Source: MD308 sp051888795
GTDB lineage: Bacteria; Bacillota; Clostridia; Lachnospirales; Lachnospiraceae
Direction: 5' to 3'
Assembly (NCBI GenBank): GCA_051888795.1
Contig: JBJFCD010000149.1
Span: 1-64,000 of the forward strand
DNA length: 64,000 nt
Below, in pieces: positions 42,555 to 50,999 of the stretch. Below the pieces are notes generated by a model. It was given only the letters and a program-made list of their open reading frames with translations. It was not told the origin of the DNA and made no database searches. The position numbers and the translations under genes are program-made. The first letter of the stretch is position 1, and every line of letters starts with the position of its first letter.

Positions 42555-42956
42555 ATGATGAATAAAATGAAAAGTATTTTAAAAATAAAAAAAGAACTGA
42601 CAAATAAAGATGTTCTTCTGATCATTATCATTATCTTTGTGGCAGGCATGGCATTTCTGCTTCATGAAGTTGTTGGAGGAAAGGGTGCAGGTTGTGTAAC
42701 AGTCAAGGTTGAAGGTGAGATTACCGGTGTCTACAGTCTTGCTAAAGATCAGGAGATTGAGATTAATGATGGATCAAATATACTAGTCATCAAGAATGGA
42801 AGAGCAGATATGATTCAGGCAGACTGTCCTGATAAACTGTGTGTTAATCAGAAAGCTATATCGAAAAATGGAGAAAGTATTATCTGTCTTCCTAATAAAG
42901 TGGTTGTAACGATAGACAGTAGTGAAAACAGCGAATTTGATGCTGTGGCGCAATAG
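42555..42956 (+). CDS. NusG domain II-containing protein
   Basis: A 133-residue protein with one N-terminal membrane helix (about 20-36) and an exported NusG domain II (about 45-125), containing two cysteines in QADCPDKLCVNQ. The domain name is structural only; no role in transcription is implied. Such proteins sit beside a Gx transporter and often near Rnf/ApbE genes in clostridia. ATG 42555 is used, with GAGG 9 bases upstream; the ATG at 42558 is equally possible. Confidence 0.85.
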   Translation: MMNKMKSILKIKKELTNKDVLLIIIIIFVAGMAFLLHEVVGGKGAGCVTVKVEGEITGVYSLAKDQEIEINDGSNILVIKNGRADMIQADCPDKLCVNQKAISKNGESIICLPNKVVVTIDSSENSEFDAVAQ

Positions 42957-42969
42957 AAGGGAGAAGGCA

Positions 42970-43461
42970 TTGAAAAACAGAGTTGCATATTTTGGTGTGT
43001 TTTCAGCACTGGCTCTTATTTTCAGCTATATAGAATCTCTCATACCGTTTTCATTCGGGATACCGGGAGTAAAACTGGGACTCGCCAATCTGATTATCGT
43101 AATCGCTTTATATAAGATGCCACTTTCACAGGTGTATTTATTGTGTGTTGTAAAAGTACTGCTCTCAGGATTCTTGTTTGGAAATTATTTTAGTATCCTG
43201 TATAGTCTTGCAGGAGGACTATTGAGTTTAACTGTAATGGCAGTGCTTAAGAAAGCAGGTGGATTCAGTGTAGCTGGAATCAGTGTGGCCGGTGGGGTGT
43301 TTCACAATGTCGGGCAGCTTTTTGTAGCGATGCTTGTCGTTGAGACATTTAGCGTAATCTATTATGTGCCGGTACTTTTGATTGCAGGCCTTATTACAGG
43401 ATTCCTGATTGGAATCACTGCAAGAGAGATGCTGAAAAGGCTTGTAAATCTGGAATTTTAG
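42970..43461 (+). CDS. Gx transporter family membrane protein
   Basis: A 163-residue membrane protein with five to six hydrophobic segments, beginning with a typical ECF S-component-like AYFGVFSALALIFSYIESLIP and containing VKLGLANLIIVIALY and AGGVFHNVGQLFVA. The family is often misannotated as heptaprenyl diphosphate synthase component I. Substrate unknown. The start is TTG at 42970 with AAGGGAG 7 bases upstream, after the NusG-II stop; an in-frame ATG at 42922 would overlap that gene and add an unlike basic stretch. Confidence 0.8.
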   Translation: MKNRVAYFGVFSALALIFSYIESLIPFSFGIPGVKLGLANLIIVIALYKMPLSQVYLLCVVKVLLSGFLFGNYFSILYSLAGGLLSLTVMAVLKKAGGFSVAGISVAGGVFHNVGQLFVAMLVVETFSVIYYVPVLLIAGLITGFLIGITAREMLKRLVNLEF

Positions 43462-43469
43462 GAGGATAT

Positions 43470-44081
43470 ATGATTCAGTTTATAAGGGGTGAACTAGTTT
43501 CAGTAGAAGAAGACAGAGTGATTGTAGATGTCAACGGGGTAGGATATGGGATTTTTATGTCAGCAGGGGCTATGAGCCGTCTGCCTCAGACAGGAACAGA
43601 GGTAAAGATCTATACTTATCTGAATGTCAAAGAAGATGCTATGCAGCTGTTTGGATTTTTAACGAAGGATGATCTGAAAGTATTTAAACTGCTGATTGGT
43701 GTCAGTGGCATTGGGCCAAAGGGAGGGCAGGCGATCCTTTCTGTACTCTCCCCCGACGATCTTAGATTTGCAGTATTGTCAAATGATGTAAAGGCAATCC
43801 AGGCGGCACCGGGAATTGGGAAAAAGACAGCTGAAAAACTTATTTTAGAGCTGAGAGATAAGCTGAGTATTGAAGATGCTCTGGAGCATGCTGTTTCAAA
43901 AGAAGATGTTTCTGGCTCATCATCTGCATATGTAGGTGGAGTACAAAGTGAAGCGGTTCAGGCACTGACAGCTTTGGGCTATGGTAATACTGAGGCATTA
44001 AAGGCAGTAAAACAGGTCGAGATAAATGAGGATACAGACGTTGAGACAGTATTGAAACAGGCACTGAAGTATATGCTTTAA
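43470..44081 (+). CDS. ruvA: Holliday junction branch migration protein RuvA
   Basis: Tetrameric junction-binding protein of the RuvAB motor. The 203-residue protein has the N-terminal OB domain (MIQFIRGELVSVEEDRVIVDVNGVGYGI), two helix-hairpin-helix motifs (LLIGVSGIGPKGGQAILS, QAAPGIGKKTAEKLILEL) and the C-terminal domain that binds RuvB (EAVQALTALGYGNTEALKAV). AGGAGG precedes the ATG. ruvB follows after 13 bases; ruvC is absent, as usual in this phylum. Confidence 0.97.
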   Translation: MIQFIRGELVSVEEDRVIVDVNGVGYGIFMSAGAMSRLPQTGTEVKIYTYLNVKEDAMQLFGFLTKDDLKVFKLLIGVSGIGPKGGQAILSVLSPDDLRFAVLSNDVKAIQAAPGIGKKTAEKLILELRDKLSIEDALEHAVSKEDVSGSSSAYVGGVQSEAVQALTALGYGNTEALKAVKQVEINEDTDVETVLKQALKYML

Positions 44082-44094
44082 TTAAGGGGAAAGT

Positions 44095-45096
44095 ATGGGC
44101 AGAAGAATTATTACCACGGAAAATCTGGATGAAGATAAAAAGATTGAAAATCACCTTCGTCCTCAGATGCTGGATGATTATATTGGACAGGAAAAGGCGA
44201 AAGAGACACTAAAAATATATATAAAGGCGGCCAAAGAAAGAAATGAAGCATTGGATCACGTGCTTTTTTATGGACCTCCGGGACTTGGAAAGACGACGCT
44301 TGCAGGGATCATAGCAAATGAGATGGGTGTAAATATTAAGATTACATCAGGACCTGCAATAGAAAAACCGGGCGAGATGGCAGCAATTTTAAATAATCTT
44401 CAGGAGGGAGATGTCCTTTTTGTCGATGAGATACACAGGCTTAACAGACAGGTTGAGGAGGTTCTTTATCCGGCAATGGAAGATTATGCTATTGATATTA
44501 TGATAGGGAAAGGAGCAACCGCCAGATCTATCAGGCTTGATCTTCCCAAATTTACGCTTGTAGGAGCTACAACAAGGGCGGGAATGCTCACGGCTCCTCT
44601 TCGTGACAGATTTGGAGTTGTGCACCGTCTTGAGTTTTATACAGTCGAAGAGTTGAAAACAATCATTTTGCGTTCTGCGAAAGTATTGAATGTGGGGATT
44701 GATGAAGAGGGAGCGTATGCGCTTGCAAGACGATCAAGAGGAACCCCCCGTCTGGCTAACAGACTGTTAAAGCGTGTCAGGGATTTTGCTCAGGTAAAAT
44801 ATGACGGATATGTTACTGCTGAAGTGGCAAATTACGCATTGGATCTTCTTGATGTGGATAAAGAGGGACTGGATCAGACAGACAGAGATCTTTTAAATAC
44901 GATCATTGAAAAATTTCAGGGCGGTCCGGTAGGGCTTGATACTCTGGCTGCTTCGATTGGTGAAGACGCAGGGACTATTGAAGATGTGTATGAACCATAT
45001 CTTCTTAAGCATGGCTTTATACAGCGCACACCGAGAGGACGGATAATTACGGATAAAGCATATGTGCATTTAGGAATTTCATGTGAAAATGATTAA
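44095..45096 (+). CDS. ruvB: Holliday junction DNA helicase RuvB
   Basis: AAA+ motor that drives branch migration. The 333-residue protein has RPQMLDDYIGQEKAKE at the start, Walker A GPPGLGKTT, Walker B LFVDEIHRL, sensor 1 LVGATTRAGMLTAPLRDRFG and sensor 2 RGTPRLANRLLKRVRDFA, ending in the winged-helix domain (EPYLLKHGFIQRTPRGR). Standard length; AAGGGGAAAG lies before the ATG. Confidence 0.97.
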   Translation: MGRRIITTENLDEDKKIENHLRPQMLDDYIGQEKAKETLKIYIKAAKERNEALDHVLFYGPPGLGKTTLAGIIANEMGVNIKITSGPAIEKPGEMAAILNNLQEGDVLFVDEIHRLNRQVEEVLYPAMEDYAIDIMIGKGATARSIRLDLPKFTLVGATTRAGMLTAPLRDRFGVVHRLEFYTVEELKTIILRSAKVLNVGIDEEGAYALARRSRGTPRLANRLLKRVRDFAQVKYDGYVTAEVANYALDLLDVDKEGLDQTDRDLLNTIIEKFQGGPVGLDTLAASIGEDAGTIEDVYEPYLLKHGFIQRTPRGRIITDKAYVHLGISCEND

Positions 45097-45102
45097 AAGT
45101 AG

Positions 45103-45131
45103 TTGGTTTTTGAATCAGATTAGTTTATAAT
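45103..45131 (+). promoter_or_regulatory. Promoter of zapA
   Basis: TTGGTT (45103-45108), 17-base spacer, perfect TATAAT (45126-45131), 44 bases before the start codon. Confidence 0.62.
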
Positions 45132-45174
45132 GTATTAAAAGTTTGAAAAAGCATTAAGTTTGAGGGAGGCTTAT

Positions 45175-45585
45175 ATGGCATCATCAAAAAATTTTACAGA
45201 AGTATTAATAGGTGGGAAAGTATTTAATCTTGGAGGATTTGAAAGTGAAGATTATCTTCAGAAAGTATCAACTTATCTGAATCATAAGATTGAGGAATGC
45301 AGCAGCAATGACAGTTATCGTAAGCAGAGTTCAGAGACAAGGAGCGTATTGCTCGCGTTGAATATTGCCGATGACTATTTTAAGGCAAAAAAACAGGGTA
45401 TTTCACTGGAGAACGATATTGAAGCGAAAGATAAAGAGATGTATGATCTGAAACATGATTTGATTTCAGTGCAGATCAAGCTTGAGAATGCGGAGAAAGC
45501 GATGGACAAGCTGAAAGAAGAAAATAAAGAGCTTCAGATGAAAATCGTTCAATTAGAAACCGAGATGAAAAATAAGCGTAAGTAG
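45175..45585 (+). CDS. zapA: Cell division protein ZapA
   Basis: Cross-links FtsZ protofilaments at mid-cell. The 136-residue protein has the N-terminal ZapA domain (TEVLIGGKVFNLGGFESEDYLQKVSTYLN, VLLALNIADDYFK) and a long C-terminal coiled coil (about 70-136), longer than in E. coli but usual in Firmicutes. ATG 45175 has GAGGGAGG 6 bases upstream; the in-frame ATG at 45160 precedes that box. A terminator follows immediately. Confidence 0.9.
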   Translation: MASSKNFTEVLIGGKVFNLGGFESEDYLQKVSTYLNHKIEECSSNDSYRKQSSETRSVLLALNIADDYFKAKKQGISLENDIEAKDKEMYDLKHDLISVQIKLENAEKAMDKLKEENKELQMKIVQLETEMKNKRK

Positions 45586-45609
45586 GGCTGTCATGTGACA
45601 GCCTTTTTT
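45586..45609 (+). terminator. Terminator after zapA
   Basis: GGCTGTCA pairs perfectly with TGACAGCC around a two-base centre, followed by six T. The stem begins right after the stop codon. Confidence 0.9.
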
Positions 45610-45683
45610 CTCTATAGTGGCATTAAGTTATCTTTATAGCCAGAGAATAATAAAATAAACAGAAACAAAGGAAACTAATTAAT

Positions 45684-47810
45684 ATGAAGAGATTTGTAGA
45701 GATACTTGCACCTGCCGGTTCATGGGACAGCCTTCTGGCTGCAGTAAGTGCAGGAGCAGATGCAGTGTATATTGGCGGAAACCGATTCGGTGCCCGTGCC
45801 TATGCGGAAAACCTTTCAGAAGAGGAGCTTTTGAAAGCGATTGATTATGTACACATTCATGGACGAAAGATTTATCTGACTGTGAATACGCTTTTAAAAA
45901 ATGAGGAACTCAATGAATTATATGAATATCTTCTTCCATATTATGAAAGAGGACTGGATGCTGTTATTGTTCAGGATGTAGGTGTTATGGATTATATTCG
46001 CAGCTGTTTCCCGGATCTTGCAATTCACGTAAGCACTCAGGCAACAGTCACAAGTACTCTGAGTGCCGGATATTTTAAAAACATGGGCGTACAGCGTATT
46101 GTACCGGCACGAGAATTAAATCTTGAAGAAATAAGGCATATGAAAAAAATGACTGGGCTTGAGATTGAATGTTTTGTGCATGGTGCATTGTGCTACTGTT
46201 ATTCGGGTCAGTGTCTTCTTAGCAGTATGATTGGCGGACGAAGCGGAAACAGGGGTCAGTGTGCCCAGCCTTGCCGGCTTCCCTATTCTGTGAAAGGTGG
46301 AAAAAAGCAGGACCTGTTAAGCCTTAAGGATCTGTGTACCATTGACATGATCCCTGATTTGATTGAAGCAGGAATAGATTCATTTAAGATTGAAGGGCGT
46401 ATGAAGCAGCCGGACTATGTGTATACAGTTGTAAGTCTATATAGAAAATACGTGGATTTGTATTTAAATTATGGGAAAAAACAGTATTTTGTATCTGAAA
46501 ATGATAAAAAACAGTTGGAAAATGCTTACAGAAGGCGAGGGTATACAGAAGGATATTACAGACAGCACAATGGAAAGGATATGCTGTCGCTCAAAAGACC
46601 TAAAGAGGAAAGAATTGATTCGCCACAAATTTTTGAAACGAAAATTAAAGAAAAATTTAATGGGAAGTTAATACTTTCCAAAGGAGAAAGTGTTAAACTA
46701 TATTTGGTTTATGATGGTATTTCTGTTAAATGTGAAGGTGCTGTGGTTCAGGAAGCGAAAAATCAGCCTCTTGATCAGGCACGTATTGAAAAGCAGATGA
46801 GAAAGACCGGGACAACAGAATTTGAATTTGACTGTCTTGAAATCACAATGGATGATGATGTTTTTCTCCCTATGCAGGCGCTTAATGAGCTTCGGAGAGA
46901 AGCAATCTCTATGCTGGAAGAAAAAATTCTTTCTGCCTTTCGGAGAAAATCTGTACATAATATTGAATTTTATGATAAAGACAGAGGGATGGAAAAAGCT
47001 TGGAAAGAGGAAGAGAATATTGAGATTTCTGTCCTTGTGTCAGACGTAACTCATTTCAGACAGGTAAAGGGCGACCGACGCATCGACACTGTTTATGTGG
47101 AGTCGGATATAGCTTTTTCTTCTGAGTCGGAGAAAAAATGTGGGGAGCAGAAAATTTTTCTTGCGATGCCATTTATTTTCAGGGAAAATACTATACAGAC
47201 TTATGAAGCCTTATATGATAAGATTAATAAATTTTTTGACGGGGTTCTTGTAAGAAATCTTGACAGCTTTCAATGGCTTCTTGAGCATGGTTACTCAGGA
47301 GAGATTCGTTTGGATTATAATGTATATACATTTAATCAAAGAAGTAAGGATGTTTTTAAGAGAAGCAGAGTAAGCAGATTCTGTGCACCATGCGAACTCA
47401 ATTATAAAGAACTTCTTGAATTGGATGTAAGCGGAGGGATTTTGATAGGTTATGGACGTCAGCCCGTTATGATAACGGCGAATTGTGTTCGGAAGAATAC
47501 TGAGGGATGCACTCAAAAAGAAGGTCTGATGTATTTAACTGACAGATATCAGAAAAAATTCGCTGTTAAAAATTGCTGTAGATATTGCTATAATATTATT
47601 TATAATTGTCAGCCTCTTATGCTCCTTTCACAGCATGAGGAGATAAAGAAGCTGAATCCGAAGGAAATCCGGCTTGATTTTCTCGCGGAAAATAAAGAAG
47701 AGACAGAACAGATGATCCGGTTATACTGGACATGTTTTAAGAAAAATGACCCGGTACAGGTGCCGGATATGGATTTTACCAGAGGTCATTTTAAACGTGG
47801 TGTAAAGTAG
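45684..47810 (+). CDS. U32 family peptidase / RlhA-like protein
   Basis: The 708-residue protein begins with the U32 domain (EILAPAGSWDSLLAAVSAGADAVYIGG) and carries the family signature region with cysteines ECFVHGALCYCYSGQCLLSS and NRGQCAQPCR, thought to hold an iron-sulfur cluster. The C-terminal half (about 390-700) contains a DUF3656-like segment and further cysteines (CCRYCYN). The long two-part architecture matches RlhA (YdcP), which hydroxylates a 23S rRNA cytidine in E. coli, so RNA modification is more likely than proteolysis; this is inference from family. It is followed by ftsW after 8 bases. Confidence 0.88.
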   Translation: MKRFVEILAPAGSWDSLLAAVSAGADAVYIGGNRFGARAYAENLSEEELLKAIDYVHIHGRKIYLTVNTLLKNEELNELYEYLLPYYERGLDAVIVQDVGVMDYIRSCFPDLAIHVSTQATVTSTLSAGYFKNMGVQRIVPARELNLEEIRHMKKMTGLEIECFVHGALCYCYSGQCLLSSMIGGRSGNRGQCAQPCRLPYSVKGGKKQDLLSLKDLCTIDMIPDLIEAGIDSFKIEGRMKQPDYVYTVVSLYRKYVDLYLNYGKKQYFVSENDKKQLENAYRRRGYTEGYYRQHNGKDMLSLKRPKEERIDSPQIFETKIKEKFNGKLILSKGESVKLYLVYDGISVKCEGAVVQEAKNQPLDQARIEKQMRKTGTTEFEFDCLEITMDDDVFLPMQALNELRREAISMLEEKILSAFRRKSVHNIEFYDKDRGMEKAWKEEENIEISVLVSDVTHFRQVKGDRRIDTVYVESDIAFSSESEKKCGEQKIFLAMPFIFRENTIQTYEALYDKINKFFDGVLVRNLDSFQWLLEHGYSGEIRLDYNVYTFNQRSKDVFKRSRVSRFCAPCELNYKELLELDVSGGILIGYGRQPVMITANCVRKNTEGCTQKEGLMYLTDRYQKKFAVKNCCRYCYNIIYNCQPLMLLSQHEEIKKLNPKEIRLDFLAENKEETEQMIRLYWTCFKKNDPVQVPDMDFTRGHFKRGVK

Positions 47811-47818
47811 GTGAAGGT

Positions 47819-49291
47819 TTGGCAAATATTATTATACAATTATCAAAATATCTGATGATCATACTGATCACGATGTATACATTTTTATGCTTCAGTATAT
47901 TCGGATATCAGGATCCTGAAAGAAAGAAAAGTATGTTGAAAAGACAGAATGTACTTATGTTTATGATACATATTCTGGCGTTCTTATCTATGTATCTGGC
48001 AACCGGAGACATAAAGATGCTTGTATTTTATCTGATGCAGGCCATTCTGTTTGCTACAACGATACTTCTCTACACAATTATTTATCCGAAAGTCTCAAGA
48101 CTTGTCGTAAATAATATGTGTATGCTTTTGTGTATAGGCATGATCATGCTCACAAGACTTGATTATACCAGTGCAGTCAAGCAGTTTGTTATTGCAGCTG
48201 CAGCGATTGCATTAAGTTTATTGGTTCCTGTAATTATCCGGAAGTTTAAACTTCTTTCTGAATGGAAAAACTTTTATGCGATTGCAGGTATAATTTCGCT
48301 GGGTATCGTGCTTGTTGCAGGAAGAGTGACAAAGGGCGCTATGCTTGGATTTGATATCGGTGGAATCAGCGTTCAGCCGTCAGAGATTGTTAAGATCATT
48401 TTTGTGTTTTTTGTTGCATCAAGCTTTAAGATATCACTGGAGTTTAAAAATATTGTGATTACGACAGCACTGGCAGCATTTCATGTTCTGATTCTTGTAA
48501 TATCAAAAGATTTAGGTGCAGCGCTGATTATTTTTGTTGTGTACCTGGTTATGCTGTATGTGGCGACAAGGCAGCCTTTATATGTAGTGGCAGGTCTTGG
48601 GGCTGGTAGTCTCGCATCAGTTGTGGCGTATCAACTGTTTAACCATGTACGTGTCAGAGTAATTGCATGGAAAGATCCTCTGGCTGCTTATGATGTCGGA
48701 GGTTACCAGATCGCACAGTCTCTATTTGCGATAGGAACCGGTGGATGGTTTGGAATGGGACTTTTCCAGGGAGCACCTGAGACTATTCCGGTTGCCACAT
48801 CCGACTGTATTTTTGCAGCAATCTCGGAAGAAATGGGACTTATTTTTGCTTTATGCATGATTTTGATCTGCGTGAGCTGTTATGTTATGTTTCTTAATAT
48901 TGCCATGCAGCTTAGAAATATGTTTTATAAACTGGTTGCACTTGGACTTGGAACATGTTATATATTTCAGGTATTCCTTACAATAGGCGGAGAGACGAAG
49001 TTTATACCGCTTACAGGAGTAACCCTTCCGTTGGTGAGCTACGGTGGAAGCTCACTGATCAGTACTTTGATTATGTTTGCTATTATTCAGGGTCTTTATA
49101 TCCTGAGGGAAGACGAGGAAGAAGCAATTGAAAGAAAGAGACAGGAAAAGTTACGAGCAAAGAGAAGCCGTAAAGAAACAACAGCGAAAAGAAGAAAAAC
49201 GTCAGATGTCACGGAAAGATCGAAAGATAGCCGACCGCGAAGACAAGCGCCGGGCAAAGAAAAAGCGCGCCCGCAACAAAGAATTCGCTAG
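47819..49291 (+). CDS. FtsW/RodA/SpoVE family peptidoglycan glycosyltransferase
   Basis: SEDS-family polymerase that extends glycan strands from lipid II, partnered with the class B PBP encoded next. The 490-residue protein has about ten membrane segments; GGISVQPSEIVKI (the conserved QPSE), VISKDLGAALIIFVVYLVM with the catalytic aspartate region, AYQIAQSLFAIGTGGWFG-like GGYQIAQS, and the final LPLVSYGGSSLIS are all present. The last about 60 residues are a basic tail (Arg/Lys-rich) that overlaps the PBP gene in another frame. Start is TTG at 47819 with AGGTGAAGG upstream. FtsW versus RodA cannot be decided. Confidence 0.92.
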   Translation: MANIIIQLSKYLMIILITMYTFLCFSIFGYQDPERKKSMLKRQNVLMFMIHILAFLSMYLATGDIKMLVFYLMQAILFATTILLYTIIYPKVSRLVVNNMCMLLCIGMIMLTRLDYTSAVKQFVIAAAAIALSLLVPVIIRKFKLLSEWKNFYAIAGIISLGIVLVAGRVTKGAMLGFDIGGISVQPSEIVKIIFVFFVASSFKISLEFKNIVITTALAAFHVLILVISKDLGAALIIFVVYLVMLYVATRQPLYVVAGLGAGSLASVVAYQLFNHVRVRVIAWKDPLAAYDVGGYQIAQSLFAIGTGGWFGMGLFQGAPETIPVATSDCIFAAISEEMGLIFALCMILICVSCYVMFLNIAMQLRNMFYKLVALGLGTCYIFQVFLTIGGETKFIPLTGVTLPLVSYGGSSLISTLIMFAIIQGLYILREDEEEAIERKRQEKLRAKRSRKETTAKRRKTSDVTERSKDSRPRRQAPGKEKARPQQRIR

Positions 49292-50657
49292 AGTTACCTA
49301 TTTTTTTGTGGCGTTATTCCTTGTGATGATGGGTTATATTGTATATTTCAATCTGGTGAAAAGCGAGGAATTTGTGAGGAGCCCGTATAATCAGAGACAG
49401 GATTCTCTTGCAGACAGGATTGTTCGCGGAAAAATTCTTGACAGAAACGGAAAAGTTCTTGCAGAAACCAAGACAACAGAAGATGGAAAAGAGTACCGAA
49501 GCTATCCGTACGGAAATATGTTTGCACATGTGGTGGGATATACTGACAATGGAAAAACAGGACTGGAGTCAACTGAAAATTCTGCTCTGCTTACTTCCAA
49601 TGCATTTTTCCTTGAAAAAATCAAAAAAGAATTTCAGAATGAAAAGAATATTGGAGACAATGTAGTGACAACATTGGATGCGGATTTGCAGGAGGCAGCG
49701 TATGATGCGCTGGGCAGCTCAAAAGGAGCGGTTGTGGTTATGGAACCCGGTACGGGAAAAATACTTGCAATGGTTTCCAAACCTGATTTTGATCCGAATA
49801 CGGTTGCTGCAGATTGGGATGAGCTGAGTTCAGATGAGGATGGGGTTTTGGTAAACCGTGTTACACAGGGACATTACGCGCCAGGCTCTACATTTAAGAT
49901 TGTGACTGCGCTTGAATTTATGCGAGAAAATTCGGATTATGACAATTATTCTTATAATTGTGTCGGAAAAATTGATGCGGGAAATAATACAATTCACTGT
50001 TACGGTGGCCATGTCCATGGAGAGGTGGATCTGCGTGACAGCCTGGCTTATTCTTGTAATACATCATTTTGCAATATCGGAAGCGAGTTAAATGTCAGTG
50101 AATTTAAAAAGACAGCAAAAAGTCTCTTGTTTGATTCGAATCTTCCGTGCGAACTTCCATATAAGAAAAGTAAATTTTCGCTTAGTAAGAATGCCGGAAT
50201 TGCTGAACGTATGATGACATCTATGGGACAGGGTGAGACTCAGGTAAGTCCATATCATATGGCGCTTCTCACTGCTGCAGTTGCCAATGGAGGAACATTG
50301 ATGAAACCATATCTGGTAGATTCCGTTACGAATTACTCAGGAACGATTATCAGTAAAAATAAACCAGATAAGTATAAAGAACTTATGACAGCTGAAGAAG
50401 CTGCACAGCTGAAGGACTATATGACAAGTGTTACAGAATATGGTACAGCTTCTGTACTGAGTGGTGCGAGTTACACGACTGCGGGCAAAACGGGCACTGC
50501 TGAGTACAGTTCAGATAAGGAAAAGGATCATTCATGGTTTATCGGAATGTCAAACACTGACAATCCTGATCTCGTAATAAGTGTTGTTATCGAAGCTTCC
50601 GATGGAACATCTAAAGCCGTGAATGTCGCAAAAGAAGTATTTGACGCCTACTATTAA
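49206..50657 (+). CDS. Class B penicillin-binding protein (PBP2/PbpA-like)
   Basis: Transpeptidase that cross-links peptidoglycan, partner of the SEDS protein upstream. The protein of about 483 residues has a basic cytoplasmic tail (1-28), one membrane helix (about 30-48), a short dimerisation region and the transpeptidase domain with the catalytic S228-T-F-K (GSTFKIVTAL), SCN (YSCNTSF) and KTG (AGKTGTAEY) motifs. It is short compared with typical PBP2 (over 600). ATG 49206 is my choice; TTG 49128 has a fair GAGGAAG box and would add 26 charged residues. The gene overlaps the ftsW/rodA-like gene by 86 to 164 bases. Confidence 0.9.
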   Translation: MSRKDRKIADREDKRRAKKKRARNKEFARVTYFFVALFLVMMGYIVYFNLVKSEEFVRSPYNQRQDSLADRIVRGKILDRNGKVLAETKTTEDGKEYRSYPYGNMFAHVVGYTDNGKTGLESTENSALLTSNAFFLEKIKKEFQNEKNIGDNVVTTLDADLQEAAYDALGSSKGAVVVMEPGTGKILAMVSKPDFDPNTVAADWDELSSDEDGVLVNRVTQGHYAPGSTFKIVTALEFMRENSDYDNYSYNCVGKIDAGNNTIHCYGGHVHGEVDLRDSLAYSCNTSFCNIGSELNVSEFKKTAKSLLFDSNLPCELPYKKSKFSLSKNAGIAERMMTSMGQGETQVSPYHMALLTAAVANGGTLMKPYLVDSVTNYSGTIISKNKPDKYKELMTAEEAAQLKDYMTSVTEYGTASVLSGASYTTAGKTGTAEYSSDKEKDHSWFIGMSNTDNPDLVISVVIEASDGTSKAVNVAKEVFDAYY

Positions 50658-50674
50658 GCGCAGGAGAGGGCTTT

Positions 50675-50998
50675 ATGAAATATTATAAATATATGTATAT
50701 TCAAGAGGGATTGGAAAAGAAAAAAGAAAAGATTATTTATAAACTGGAAAATGGTAAACCCCAATTTGAAATACATTTGATTATCTTGTCTGTAAGTGGG
50801 AACAATCACCTTGAGATTATAAATTCCAACCTGTTGCTGCAGAAAAATTATCCTCAGGAGGATTATTTTGTTGTTGGAATAACAAAAGGTTATGACGAAG
50901 CTCTGGAAATGGTGGAAGAAATCGTCCGGGAAGTGTATAATGAAACTAAAGGAGCAGATATTCGTTCCTATATTCTGAATAAAGAGCAGGAAGGTTAA
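50675..50998 (+). CDS. Conserved small protein of unknown function upstream of DUF2953
   Basis: Not recognised. The 107-residue protein has no membrane segment or signal. Pattern suggests an alpha-beta fold: a lysine-rich amphipathic helix (10-25), strands PQFEIHLIILS and HLEIINSNLLL, a helix EALEMVEEIVREVY. It lies 17 bases after the PBP gene and ends one base before the DUF2953 gene, so it is part of that operon. AGGAGAGGG precedes the ATG. Confidence 0.65.
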   Translation: MKYYKYMYIQEGLEKKKEKIIYKLENGKPQFEIHLIILSVSGNNHLEIINSNLLLQKNYPQEDYFVVGITKGYDEALEMVEEIVREVYNETKGADIRSYILNKEQEG

Positions 50999-50999
50999 G

